Assembly (NCBI RefSeq): GCF_005233875.1
Contig: NZ_SZPZ01000008.1
Coordinates: 1 to 64,000 of the forward strand
Source of the DNA: Kribbella jiaozuonensis
GTDB taxonomy: Bacteria; Actinomycetota; Actinomycetes; Propionibacteriales; Kribbellaceae
Length of the DNA stretch: 64,000 bases
Direction of reading: 5' to 3'
Part shown: one piece after another, positions 34,656 to 42,414 of the stretch
Layout: every line of letters begins with the position of its first letter
Position numbering within the stretch: the stretch's first letter is position 1
Made by a program: the position numbers and the translations under genes
Notes under the pieces: model-generated
The model's input: only the letters and a program-made list of their open reading frames with translations
The model's database searches: none
Told to the model about the DNA's origin: nothing

Positions 34656-34683
34656 CCAGACGTCAAGCCTAGTTGCCTGGTCA
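34653..34683 (+). terminator. Possible hairpin after the dipeptidase gene
   Basis: TGACCAG and CTGGTCA form a 7-bp inverted repeat across an 17-nt loop just after the dipeptidase stop. A short CCGTTTG follows rather than a T-run, so it may be a weak terminator or a processing site. Confidence 0.3.
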
Positions 34684-34823
34684 CCGTTTGTGATTGCGCT
34701 GGGCAACAAACATGAGTTTCAAATGCGCGTCTTAACGGTATGCGTACGGACTGTCGCCAAGTGGTCAGTTCAGGGCTATCGTGATTACACGGGGGAACGG
34801 GGCGAATACCGGACGGTGAGGCT

Positions 34824-35039
34824 ATGTCGTGGCAACTGTGGGTAGTGATTGCACTCGCTGCTGCAGGTCTGGTGCTGGTGGCGGCGGCGCGAATGCGGCA
34901 CGCCCGTAAAGTCTTCGACGACATCACCGATCTCAACCGCCCGATCCGCATGACTCCGCCGGTCACGGCCGACGACCTGGCCCGGGCTCGTGCACGGCAC
35001 GCCCACCCCGAGCCCAATCGCCGCCGCCAGCACGGCTAA
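34824..35039 (+). CDS. Small single-helix membrane protein
   Basis: I do not recognise this 71-residue protein. It has one N-terminal hydrophobic segment (LWVVIALAAAGLVLVAA), then a charged helix (RMRHARKVFDDITDLN) and a tail rich in R, H and P. Such small proteins often tag membrane complexes. GGTGAGG lies 5 nt before the ATG. It overlaps the end of the convergent LuxR regulator by 4 nt. Confidence 0.6.
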   Translation: MSWQLWVVIALAAAGLVLVAAARMRHARKVFDDITDLNRPIRMTPPVTADDLARARARHAHPEPNRRRQHG

Positions 35040-37954
35040 TCGGCGTCGAGCAGTCCGTCCCGGCGCGCCACGGCCGCCGCCTCGGTCCGCGAGCGGACGC
35101 CGAGCTTCGCGAGGATGTTCGAGACGTGCACGCTGACCGTCTTCTCGCTGATGTACAGCTCGCGCGCCAGCTGCCGGTTGGTGCGTCCCTCCGCAAGCAA
35201 CCGCAGTACTTCGGTCTCCCGCGACGTCAGCGCACTGGCGCCGGCGGTCTCGCCGCCACCGGTCTCGTCGAGCAGCGGCTTCGACCCCAGTTCACGACCG
35301 ACCTCGGCGGCCATCGCTGTCTGCTCATTCGCCTCGGCGACCCGGCCCGCGGCCCGCAGCGCTGCGGACAAGCGGACCCGCGACCACGCCTGCTCGAAGA
35401 CATACCCGTACCCGAAGGCGTCCGTCGTCCGCTCCCAGGCGGCGACATGCTCCTCCGGCGTCGGCGCGTCCACTCCGGCCAGCCACCGCAGCCGATCCCA
35501 CTCCGACTCCAGCCGCGCAAGCCAGGCGAGTCCTTCGACGCCCATCAACCGTCCCGGCGGCATGCCCTTCTCAGCGGTCGCCTGCCCGGCCGCGACCAGC
35601 TCCGCGCCGCGCGAGACCAGCTCCGCGGCCGCCGACGGCTCACCGACGGCGCGGTGGCACAGCAGCTGCAGCCCGAGCGTCGCGAACCGGATCCGCCCCA
35701 GGAACCACTCCGTCTGGAACACATCGGCGCACAGCGCTGACACGTCGGTGATCAGCTTCTCCGCCTCGGCCGGCTGATCCAGCTGCCGGTACGCGTCGAC
35801 GGCCGGCTGGAGCCCGATGATCGGCAGCATGATGTCGAGGTCCCACCACTTCCGGGACATCTCGAACTCCTCGGCGACCGCGGTATCACCACGCCCGCTC
35901 CGCACCGAGAACTCCACCGCCCGCAGCGCCGCCGCAGCCGCCGCCGGCGTCATCGAATCAGTCTGCGCCGTCGCGGCCGCCTCGTCCCACTCGCCGAGCA
36001 TGAACTGGGTCAACGCCAGCATCCGCCGCGCGTCGAACCCGTACACGGCCCATTGCCGTCCGAGCTCACCCGCTCGCTTGGCTGCGAACGACAACGCGGC
36101 CTTCGCGTTCAGCAGGTCGCCCTGCTCGTAGTGCGTCGACCCGAGCAAGAACCGGCTTCGCACCTCGGCAGCGGGATCGCCGGTGAGCTGCGCCCGTACG
36201 GCGGCCTCCTCCAACTGCTTGGCCGCCGTCTCCGGATCGCCGGCCCGGCGGCGGAGCTGAGCGAGCGTGATCCCGGCGTCGCTGGCTGCGGACTCCTGAC
36301 CGGCCTCGCGGGCGATCTCGAGCGCGCGATGCGCCCAGCGCTCTGCCTCCATCGGACGACCGAGCGCGTCGGACACCCGGGCGTAGAGCGACGCGACCTG
36401 CGCCTTGAACGCACTGGACGGATCGTCGTGGACCAGCTTGAGCGCCTGCGAGATCGCCTCGCTGGCCTCCTTGTCCTGGTCGATGATCAGCGCGATATCG
36501 GCCAGCGGCAGGAGCAGCTCGGCCCGCTGCAGCTTCGGTGCGTCCGGCGGCAGATCGGCCAGCGCCTTCCGGAGCAGCTTGAGCGCGCGCAGGTGCTGCG
36601 AGGACAGCGTGGCCGCCATCGCGGTGTCGACGATCAGCCAGGTCTTGTCGACCGTGCTTGTCGGCGCTGCGTTCGGGAACAGCTCGAGGGCCATCTCGTA
36701 GTGCTTCAACGCCTCCTGCGGCGCGGCGACGGACAGCGCTTCCTGCCCGGCCCGGACGCGAGCCTCGAACGCAGTGGCCAGGTCGTGCGACCGCGTGGCA
36801 TGCCCCGCCAGCTCAGCCGCCGTACCCGCGACTGTCTTGTCTTCCAGGGCTTGCACGTACGCCGCGTGCTCGCGGACACGCTCGCCCGGCAGCAGATCGT
36901 CGTACACGGCCTCGGCCAGCAGGGCGTGGCGGAAGTAGTACCGATCGTTGGTCGGTACGTCGATGATGTGCGCGTCGATCAGCTCGCGCAGCGCGTCGTC
37001 GAGCTCGCGATCCGGCAGCTTCGCGACCGCCGTGAGGAGATCGTGCGGGACGCGGCGGCCGGCGACCGCGATCACGCGGGCGACCTGGCGCGCGTCGTCC
37101 GACAGCGGGTCGAGGCGGACCAGCAGCAGATCGGCGAGATCGGGCGGCACAGTGTCGCCGTCACCCATCGAGGCCGCGGCGGCCAGCTCCTCGGTGAAGA
37201 ATGCGTTCCCGCCGGCGCGCTCGAGGATGCGACGCTCCTCGACCGCGGACAGCGGCTCGGCGAGCAACGAGTGGAGCAGCGTGCGGGACTCGTCGGCGTC
37301 GAGGGGGAGCAGGTTCACCCGGCGTACCCGAGGGTTGCGGGACCACTCGGCGATCGGCCGGCGGAGCGGATGGCGGCGGTGCAGGTCGTCGCTGCGGTAC
37401 GACACGACCAGGGCCAGGCGCTGCGAGGTCAGTCGGGTGATGAGGAAACCGATCAGGTCCCGGGTCGAGTCGTCGGCCCAGTGGGCGTCCTCGATGATCA
37501 CCAGGATCGGCTCGCTGGTGGCGAGCGCGGTGAACGCTCCGAGCACGGCATCGAACAGCGCGGCGCGGTCGAGCTGACCCTCTTGCGGCACGGGCTGCGC
37601 GCTGAGCAGACGGTGAGCGGGGAGCAGCCGGCTGATCGCGGGGAAGTTGGCCAGCACACTCTCGACGAGGTCGGGGCGGTCGCCGGCGAGGCGGCCGAAG
37701 ATCTCGGAGAACGGCTGGTACGGCAGGCCGGCGTCGCCGAAGTCGGTGCAGTGTCCGACGAGTACGCCGAAACCGCGCTCGTGCGCACCGGTTGCCACCT
37801 CGTCCAGCATCCGGGTCTTGCCGACGCCGGCATCACCGGACAGCAGTACGGCGCCGGCGCGACGCGTTTTCGCGTCGTCCACGGCGCTCAGCAGGGCAGC
37901 CATCTCGGTCGAGCGGCCGACGAGAGGTGTCGAGTTCCAGGGCACGTCGTCCAT
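35036..37954 (-). CDS. LuxR family ATP-binding transcriptional regulator (large, MalT-like)
   Basis: The 972-residue protein has an N-terminal AAA-like ATPase: the Walker A GDAGVGKTRMLDEV near residue 36 and Walker B VIIEDAHWADDS near residue 140, then a long TPR-like helical middle and a C-terminal LuxR helix-turn-helix (LTSRETEVLRLLAEGRTNRQLARELYISEKTVSVHVSNIL, 910-960). LAL-type regulators sense a ligand through the repeats and need ATP. ATG 37954 follows AGGGG; the frame is open 45 codons more upstream without ribosome site. The gene it controls is not evident; small-protein genes lie upstream. Confidence 0.88.
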   Translation of the reverse strand: MDDVPWNSTPLVGRSTEMAALLSAVDDAKTRRAGAVLLSGDAGVGKTRMLDEVATGAHERGFGVLVGHCTDFGDAGLPYQPFSEIFGRLAGDRPDLVESVLANFPAISRLLPAHRLLSAQPVPQEGQLDRAALFDAVLGAFTALATSEPILVIIEDAHWADDSTRDLIGFLITRLTSQRLALVVSYRSDDLHRRHPLRRPIAEWSRNPRVRRVNLLPLDADESRTLLHSLLAEPLSAVEERRILERAGGNAFFTEELAAAASMGDGDTVPPDLADLLLVRLDPLSDDARQVARVIAVAGRRVPHDLLTAVAKLPDRELDDALRELIDAHIIDVPTNDRYYFRHALLAEAVYDDLLPGERVREHAAYVQALEDKTVAGTAAELAGHATRSHDLATAFEARVRAGQEALSVAAPQEALKHYEMALELFPNAAPTSTVDKTWLIVDTAMAATLSSQHLRALKLLRKALADLPPDAPKLQRAELLLPLADIALIIDQDKEASEAISQALKLVHDDPSSAFKAQVASLYARVSDALGRPMEAERWAHRALEIAREAGQESAASDAGITLAQLRRRAGDPETAAKQLEEAAVRAQLTGDPAAEVRSRFLLGSTHYEQGDLLNAKAALSFAAKRAGELGRQWAVYGFDARRMLALTQFMLGEWDEAAATAQTDSMTPAAAAAALRAVEFSVRSGRGDTAVAEEFEMSRKWWDLDIMLPIIGLQPAVDAYRQLDQPAEAEKLITDVSALCADVFQTEWFLGRIRFATLGLQLLCHRAVGEPSAAAELVSRGAELVAAGQATAEKGMPPGRLMGVEGLAWLARLESEWDRLRWLAGVDAPTPEEHVAAWERTTDAFGYGYVFEQAWSRVRLSAALRAAGRVAEANEQTAMAAEVGRELGSKPLLDETGGGETAGASALTSRETEVLRLLAEGRTNRQLARELYISEKTVSVHVSNILAKLGVRSRTEAAAVARRDGLLDAD

Positions 37955-38035
37955 CTTCGCCCCTGGAGCCGACACAAATCGACGGTATCCCGTCCGCGGA
38001 GCCCCGGTTCTGCTGTCAGCGTGAGACTTTGCGGG

Positions 38036-38075
38036 AAAAAGAGCGCCGTCCCTGATCGCGTGATCAGGGACGGCG
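38036..38075 (-). terminator. Rho-independent terminator of the tiny-protein operon
   Basis: A 14-bp perfect stem (CGCCGTCCCTGATC, loop GCGT, and its complement at 38062-38075) is followed on the minus strand by GCTCTTTTT. It lies 11 nt after the last tiny-protein gene. Confidence 0.75.
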
Positions 38076-38085
38076 GCTGGGGCGG

Positions 38086-38256
38086 TCATCGGGCCGTGGT
38101 GGGTCGGAGGGCCCGGCGCGAGTGCCGCGGCTCGGGCTGCGAACCCTTCGCCGGGCGCTGCTTGCGGGTCACGTTCCCGAAGTCACGCTTGGTCCGCTCG
38201 AGGCGGTACGCGGTCTCCGCCTTGATCGTGTCCTGGCTCAGAGGAGTGTTGAACAT
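38086..38256 (-). CDS. Tiny protein A of a paralogous three-member family (YRxER)
   Basis: The 56-residue product is MFNTPLSQDTIKAETAYRLE..., basic at the C-terminus. It shares the pattern [VI][KR]AE-x-x-YR-x-ER-x-x-[RH]DF with the two next small genes. AGGGAGGG precedes the ATG by 6 nt. It starts 13 nt after tiny protein B, so both form an operon closed by the hairpin at 38036-38075. A nucleic-acid-binding or protein-partner role is possible from charge alone. I know no name for this family. Confidence 0.65.
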   Translation of the reverse strand: MFNTPLSQDTIKAETAYRLERTKRDFGNVTRKQRPAKGSQPEPRHSRRALRPTTAR

Positions 38257-38269
38257 TGTTTCCCTCCCT

Positions 38270-38398
38270 TCAGGCTTTCCGGCCGAACAGCTGGCTGATG
38301 GTCCGGCGGGCCCCGGTGTTCCGGTGCTGCCGGAAGTCACGGCTGAGACGCTCCCTGCGGTACGCGACCTCTGCCTTGACCGATTCGTTCGTGTACAT
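38270..38398 (-). CDS. Tiny protein B of the YRxER family
   Basis: The 42-residue product starts MYTNESVKAEVAYRRERLSR, the most compact version of the family pattern; the tail is basic (RTISQLFGRKA). GGAGG lies 7 nt before the ATG. An 80-nt leader and the bipartite promoter (38481-38512) lie upstream. The frame is open 24 codons further upstream, but only this ATG has a ribosome site. It is expressed with tiny protein A. Confidence 0.65.
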   Translation of the reverse strand: MYTNESVKAEVAYRRERLSRDFRQHRNTGARRTISQLFGRKA

Positions 38399-38480
38399 GT
38401 CTTCCTCCGTCTTTCGGTGCCAGCTCCTTGCTGACAGGTACCAATCTGCTCGTCTGAGGTAGGCCCGCACATCGGAACTC

Positions 38481-38512
38481 CTCCCTATCCCCGGGGGCCG
38501 CTCTGCCTTAGG
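38481..38512 (-). promoter_or_regulatory. Bipartite promoter of the tiny-protein B-A operon
   Basis: On the minus strand CCTAAGGC (38505-38512) is followed by 16 nt and ATAGGGAG (38481-38488). The identical two-part element with identical spacing is found before tiny protein C. It may be an alternative-sigma (-35/-10) promoter or an activator site. Confidence 0.65.
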
Positions 38513-38671
38513 TGTTCTTAGGGGGTCCTAGGAGGTGCCTAAGGCGCTCGAAAACGGCGGGGTCCGCGGGCCTGCGGGCTGTTGGGAGATGCCCTGGAAG
38601 ACGGCGGCGCGGCCGGCCGCGGAGCGCCGCCCGCGCCTGTGGGGAGGGGGCCTGGGGCGGTGACCTGGCGG

Positions 38672-38830
38672 TCACATCGCCGGACGGGCACGCAGCTCGG
38701 GCGCACAGGGCGCGGGCGGCTGCTGCTTCTGCTTGCGCTGGAACCAGAACGGACGCTGGAAGTCGTGCCGGATGCGTTCCTGCCGGTACTTGATCTCGGC
38801 CCGCACCGCGTCGGTCGAGTACATGAACAT
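38672..38830 (-). CDS. Tiny protein C of the YRxER family
   Basis: The 52-residue product begins MFMYSTDAVRAEIKYRQE and ends in a basic, proline- and alanine-rich tail (FQRKQKQQPPAP). It shares the family pattern VRAE...YR-x-ER...HDF with A and B. GGAGGAG precedes the ATG at 38830 by 5 nt; the second ATG, 6 nt later, is also possible. It has its own copy of the bipartite promoter. Frame and codon use agree with a real gene, but its length makes the call less sure. Confidence 0.62.
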   Translation of the reverse strand: MFMYSTDAVRAEIKYRQERIRHDFQRPFWFQRKQKQQPPAPCAPELRARPAM

Positions 38831-38898
38831 GATCTCCTCCGAGCTCCTGTCGATGAGAAGACAGTGCGCCCCTGAGGAGGCGGCCCACATCCGCACAA

Positions 38899-38930
38899 CT
38901 CCCTATGCCAGAGGCAACTAACGCCTTAGG
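38899..38930 (-). promoter_or_regulatory. Bipartite promoter of tiny protein C
   Basis: CCTAAGGC (38923-38930), 16 nt, ATAGGGAG (38899-38906) on the minus strand repeats the element before tiny protein B. Downstream leader blocks are shared too (GGATGTG...GGCC, CCTCAG, AGGAGCT), so a whole transcription unit was duplicated. Confidence 0.65.
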
Positions 38931-38966
38931 TACGCCGGGACCGCCTACCCCGCGTGCTACGCGGAT

Positions 38967-39617
38967 GCTTTCTTCGTCGCGCTGCTCCTCAGCGCACCCG
39001 CTCCGCACGCACCCGCCCACCCCCGGCTCAGCGCCGTGCATCCCCTTCCGGCTATCGCCGGACGTGCCGGCTGTCGCCGGAGTTGCCGGCTTATCGCCGG
39101 GTGTGCGGCTTATCGCCGAGTTGCCGGCTGCCGCCGGAGTTCCTCGCTGCGCTCGGAGCGACCGCACCGTGGCGGGGCGTGCTCGTCGTCGGTGAAGTGG
39201 ACCCGCAGCGGCGGCCCTCAACCCGGACGCGTCGCCCTGCCGGAGTACATCGACGCAGGTGGCCGAGACCGGTGGCGCGCAGGCCAACGGGTCCACAAGT
39301 CGCTCGACCGTCTACGGTCAGGCCGCACCCCGAGGCGGTCACCGCGCGGCAGCGCGCACGGGTACGGGCGGCAGCCCGCAGACCCGGCGATAAGCCGGAA
39401 ACCCGGCGATAGCCGGCCACTCCGGCGGCAGCCGGCACTCCCGGCGATGAGCCGAACACTCCGGCGGCAGCCGGCCACTCCCGGCGATAAGCCGGAAGCA
39501 CCCGGCGGCAGCCGGCACGGTCCGGCGATAGCCGGAAGGGGATGCACGGCGCTGAGCCGGGGGTGGGTGGGGTGCGTGTGGAGTGGGTGCGCTGAGGAGT
39601 GGAGCGACGAAGAAAGC
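38967..39617. repeat. Long inverted repeat made of CCGG hairpin units
   Basis: The left arm (38967-39137) and the right arm (39384-39617) are imperfect inverted copies. Between 39021-39062 and 39521-39562 they match exactly over 42 nt. The arms contain arrays of small palindromes of the form CCGGC-(T)AT-CGCCGG or CCGGC-TGC-CGCCGG, about 5 in the left and 8 in the right arm. A core of about 250 bp (39138-39383) lies between them. I find no convincing gene here; no transposase or tRNA was seen. The 822 nt between 38831 and 39652 contains only this element and promoter C. Confidence 0.8.
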
Positions 39618-39652
39618 GCCTGCGGAGCAGGCGGGGGAACACGCGCGGGAGG

Positions 39653-40360
39653 TCAGCTGCGGTAGGACAGGCTCAGTTCGTAGTGTTCTGGGTCCAGGAG
39701 TTCGTCGGCGTGTTCGGCGAAGCGGTCGTCGGCGGTCCAGCTGGTGCGGGTGGTGTGGAGGAACCAGGTGTTGTCGGGGCGGTTCAGGTGACCGGCTTCG
39801 ACGGGGGTGAGTGGGCGGCCGCGGAGGCGTTGTTCGCAGTGGTCGAGGTAGAGGCCGGCACGGTTGAGTGTGACGCTGATCGAGTCGTTGTACAGACCGC
39901 GTTCGGGCAGATCGCGGAGGGAGTCCAGCGCCGGGATCCGGCTGCGTTCGAGCGAGATCGCCGTACCGTCCGTCAGCTGTCGGACCCGCTCGATCACCAC
40001 CACCTCCGCCGACTCGAGGCCGAGCCGCGACGCCAGCCCCGGATCGTCCTCGCGTTCGATCCGGACCGTTCGCATCCGGGTCTCGACGCCCTGCGCCGAC
40101 AGCGCGTGCGTCCACCCCAACCGCCCGTCCAGCGGTCGCCCGTCGAACAGCACATACGACCCCTTGCCGGTATGCGTCGCGATCAGCTCGTCCTCGGCCA
40201 GCACCGCGAGTGCCGCCCGGACCGTGTTCCGGCTGACCGAGAATCGGCGAGCCAGTTCCACCTCGCCCGGCAGTTGCGCGCCTCGCCGTACGACGCCGGA
40301 CCTGATCTCCCGCGCGAGGACCCGCGCGACCCGTTCGTGTTTCAGGGAGATCCGGCGCAT
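39653..40360 (-). CDS. GntR family regulator (HutC/FadR-type, UTRA domain)
   Basis: The 235-residue protein has an N-terminal GntR winged helix (HERVARVLAREIRSGVVRRGAQLPGEVELARRFSVSRNTVRAALAVLAEDELI) and a UTRA ligand domain (GKGSYVLF, ERSRIP, PVEAGHLNRPDNTWFLHT). It probably binds a small metabolite and represses the operon it ends. ATG 40360 overlaps the isochorismatase stop. Candidate operators are the 10-bp direct repeats before the permease gene. It lies at the end of the permease-hydrolase-regulator operon. Confidence 0.88.
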   Translation of the reverse strand: MRRISLKHERVARVLAREIRSGVVRRGAQLPGEVELARRFSVSRNTVRAALAVLAEDELIATHTGKGSYVLFDGRPLDGRLGWTHALSAQGVETRMRTVRIEREDDPGLASRLGLESAEVVVIERVRQLTDGTAISLERSRIPALDSLRDLPERGLYNDSISVTLNRAGLYLDHCEQRLRGRPLTPVEAGHLNRPDNTWFLHTTRTSWTADDRFAEHADELLDPEHYELSLSYRS

Positions 40361-40875
40361 CACCGCAACTGCTCCACGCTCACGATCTCGATCATCGGTG
40401 CATAGAGACGCATGATGTCGAGCGCCTTGTGGTGGTTCTCGTCGGTCGATCCCGCGCACGCCTCTTCGACCACTTGGACCTGTACGCCGGCGTCGACCGC
40501 GGCCAGCGCCGTACTGATCACGCAGCAGTCCGTCGTCACCCCGCCCAGCACCAGCCGCCCATCCGCCCGCGCCGCGAGCGCAGGACCCCAGGCACCAAAG
40601 GTCGTCTTGTCCAGAGTTGGAGCGCCCTTGAACTCGTCGACGAGCTGATAGTCGTCAGCATCCGGCGGCTGCAACGCAAATGGAAACTCCTCGTAGTACG
40701 GCACCCACGCACCGCTCGGCTTCTCCGGCGCCACGAACCGCGTGAAGACGACATCCGCCCCGAAGATCGAGATCAGCTGCTTCGTCGGCTCGATCACCCG
40801 CTCGAACCCCGGCGTCGCCCAGCCGGACTTCGGATCCGCGAAGATCCGCTGCAAATCGATCAGTGCCAGCACCAT
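40360..40875 (-). CDS. Isochorismatase-like cysteine hydrolase
   Basis: This 171-residue protein of the isochorismatase superfamily has the catalytic Asp in ALIDLQ (~7), a Lys in the KPSG region, and TDCCVIST (~118) with the nucleophilic Cys. Family members include nicotinamidases, N-carbamoylsarcosine amidase and ureidoacrylate amidohydrolase (RutB), all breaking C-N bonds. Being between a purine-cytosine-type permease and GntR, it may act on an imported pyrimidine or hydantoin product. Its ATG overlaps the permease stop (TGATG). Confidence 0.85.
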   Translation of the reverse strand: MVLALIDLQRIFADPKSGWATPGFERVIEPTKQLISIFGADVVFTRFVAPEKPSGAWVPYYEEFPFALQPPDADDYQLVDEFKGAPTLDKTTFGAWGPALAARADGRLVLGGVTTDCCVISTALAAVDAGVQVQVVEEACAGSTDENHHKALDIMRLYAPMIEIVSVEQLR

Positions 40876-42332
40876 CAGGCAGCCGCCTCCTGCCGGCGTA
40901 CGGCGGCCCCGCGGCCGAACCACTGCACGAGGAACCCGATCACCAGCGCCACCAGTACGCCGAGGTTCGCGTACGCCCACGCGCCGTCCTTGCCGCCGAG
41001 GGCGAACGGCCCGAGCAGGTAGCCCTGCCAGGTCAGCCACGACGCCAGCGTGTTCGTGACGAGTCCCCAGCCGATGCCGGTGGCAACGAGCATCGTGGCC
41101 ACGGGCAACCACTGCACGTCGCCGTACCGCCCGTTCGCCCGGTACAGGTCGTCCTCGGCGTAGTTCCGCTGCCGGGCCGCGATGTCGGCGAGCATGATCC
41201 CGCACCAGGCCGCGATCGGTACGCCGAGCGTGATCAGGAACCCCTGGAACTGCCCGAGGAAGTCGCCGCCGTAGAAGACGACGTAGATCGTCCCGCCGAT
41301 CATCACGACACCGTCGATGAACGCCGCGACGTACCGCTTGACCGGCAGGCCGAGCGACAGCAGCGCGAGCCCGGACGAGTAGATGTCGAGTACGGCGCCG
41401 CCGACCAGACCGAGCACCGCGACGATCACGAACGGCACCAGGAACCACGTCGGCAACGCCTCCGCGAGCGCGCCGATCGGGTCGGCGCCGATCGCCTTGC
41501 TCAGGTCCGGGGACGAACCCGCGAGCAGCAGACCGAAGATCAGCAGTACGACGGGAGCCACCGAACCGCCGAACGTCGTCCAGCCGACCACGCCGCGACT
41601 CGACGCCCGGCGGGGGAGGTACCGCGAGTAGTCCGCGGCCGCGTTCACCCAGCCGAGCCCGAAGCCCGTCATCAGGAACACCAGTGCGCCGATCACCGCC
41701 TGCGCAGAACCGCTCGGCAGCGCGGACACCGTGCTCCAGTGGATCTGGTCGGCGACCAGGATCATGTAAACGACGGTGAGTACGCCGGTGACAATCGTGA
41801 TGACCGTCTGCGCGCGCATGATCAGGTCGAATCCGAGTACGCCGCAAGCGACCGTCAGCAGACCGACGACGACCAGCGCGATCACCTTGGTGACATTGCC
41901 GCCGCCCCAGCCGAGCCGCTCGAACACGGTCGCCGTCGCGAGCGTCGCGAGGATCGTCAGCACGGTCTCCCAGCCGACGGTCAGCAACCACGAGACGAGC
42001 GACGGAAGCTTGTTGCCCCGGACACCGAACGCGGCGCGGCTGAGCACCATCGTCGGCGCCGATCCGCGCTTACCGGCCAGTGCGATCAACCCGCAGAGCA
42101 GGAACGAGAACACCACCCCGATCACGCCGGCGATCACCGCCTGCCAGAACGAGATCCCGAACCCGAGCGCGAACGCGCCGTAGCTCAGCCCCAGGACGGA
42201 GACGTTCGCGCCGAACCACGGCCAGAACAGCTGGCTGGGACGGCCCTTCCGGTCCGCGTCGGCGATCACGTTCAGCCCGTTGCTCTCCACCGAGAGCGCC
42301 CGGGTCTGCTGCACCTCGAGCTGATCAGCCAT
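40875..42332 (-). CDS. NCS1 family purine/cytosine permease
   Basis: The 485-residue protein is hydrophobic, with about 12 helices and the NCS1 pattern of CodB-like permeases: WPWFGANVSVLGLSYGAFALGFGISFWQAV, then GSAPTMVLSRAAFGVRGNKLPSLVSWLLTVGWE. It would take up nucleobases, hydantoins or allantoin with sodium or protons. The next genes (amidohydrolase and GntR) suggest nucleobase use. A TTGACC-N17-TACCGT promoter lies about 50 nt before the ATG. Confidence 0.88.
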   Translation of the reverse strand: MADQLEVQQTRALSVESNGLNVIADADRKGRPSQLFWPWFGANVSVLGLSYGAFALGFGISFWQAVIAGVIGVVFSFLLCGLIALAGKRGSAPTMVLSRAAFGVRGNKLPSLVSWLLTVGWETVLTILATLATATVFERLGWGGGNVTKVIALVVVGLLTVACGVLGFDLIMRAQTVITIVTGVLTVVYMILVADQIHWSTVSALPSGSAQAVIGALVFLMTGFGLGWVNAAADYSRYLPRRASSRGVVGWTTFGGSVAPVVLLIFGLLLAGSSPDLSKAIGADPIGALAEALPTWFLVPFVIVAVLGLVGGAVLDIYSSGLALLSLGLPVKRYVAAFIDGVVMIGGTIYVVFYGGDFLGQFQGFLITLGVPIAAWCGIMLADIAARQRNYAEDDLYRANGRYGDVQWLPVATMLVATGIGWGLVTNTLASWLTWQGYLLGPFALGGKDGAWAYANLGVLVALVIGFLVQWFGRGAAVRRQEAAA

Positions 42333-42352
42333 GGTGTCTCCCCACCGGAGTG

Positions 42353-42372
42353 GACCTGTTCAGTCCTGTTCA
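42353..42372. promoter_or_regulatory. Tandem 10-bp repeats, GntR operator candidate
   Basis: On the plus strand GACCTGTTCA and GTCCTGTTCA lie head to tail with a 10-nt period in the leader of the permease gene, next to the promoter. A regulator bound here would block transcription; the operon's own GntR is the natural candidate, though GntR sites are more often palindromic. Confidence 0.45.
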
Positions 42373-42375
42373 ATC

Positions 42376-42404
42376 ACGGTAAGCCCGGCCGGTCGGGTGG
42401 TCAA
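42376..42404 (-). promoter_or_regulatory. Promoter of the permease-amidase-GntR operon
   Basis: On the minus strand TTGACC (42399-42404), a 17-nt spacer and TACCGT (42376-42381) precede the permease ATG (42332). The tandem repeats follow directly. Confidence 0.6.
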
Positions 42405-42414
42405 CAATGAACCC

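Noticed and set aside
34780..34824. c-di-AMP-type riboswitch before the small membrane protein (GGGGGAACG...GGGCGAAT)
   Set aside because: Only a short piece resembles the motif; the remaining stems are missing.
39045..39540. CRISPR-like array (CCGG units)
   Set aside because: Units are 14-15 nt palindromes with 4-6 nt gaps, without unique 30-nt spacers or cas genes.
39036..39665. Long ORFs on both strands through the CCGG repeat region
   Set aside because: The translations are repeats of arginine, glycine and cysteine from the palindrome units and differ between arms; no ribosome site or codon pattern supports coding.
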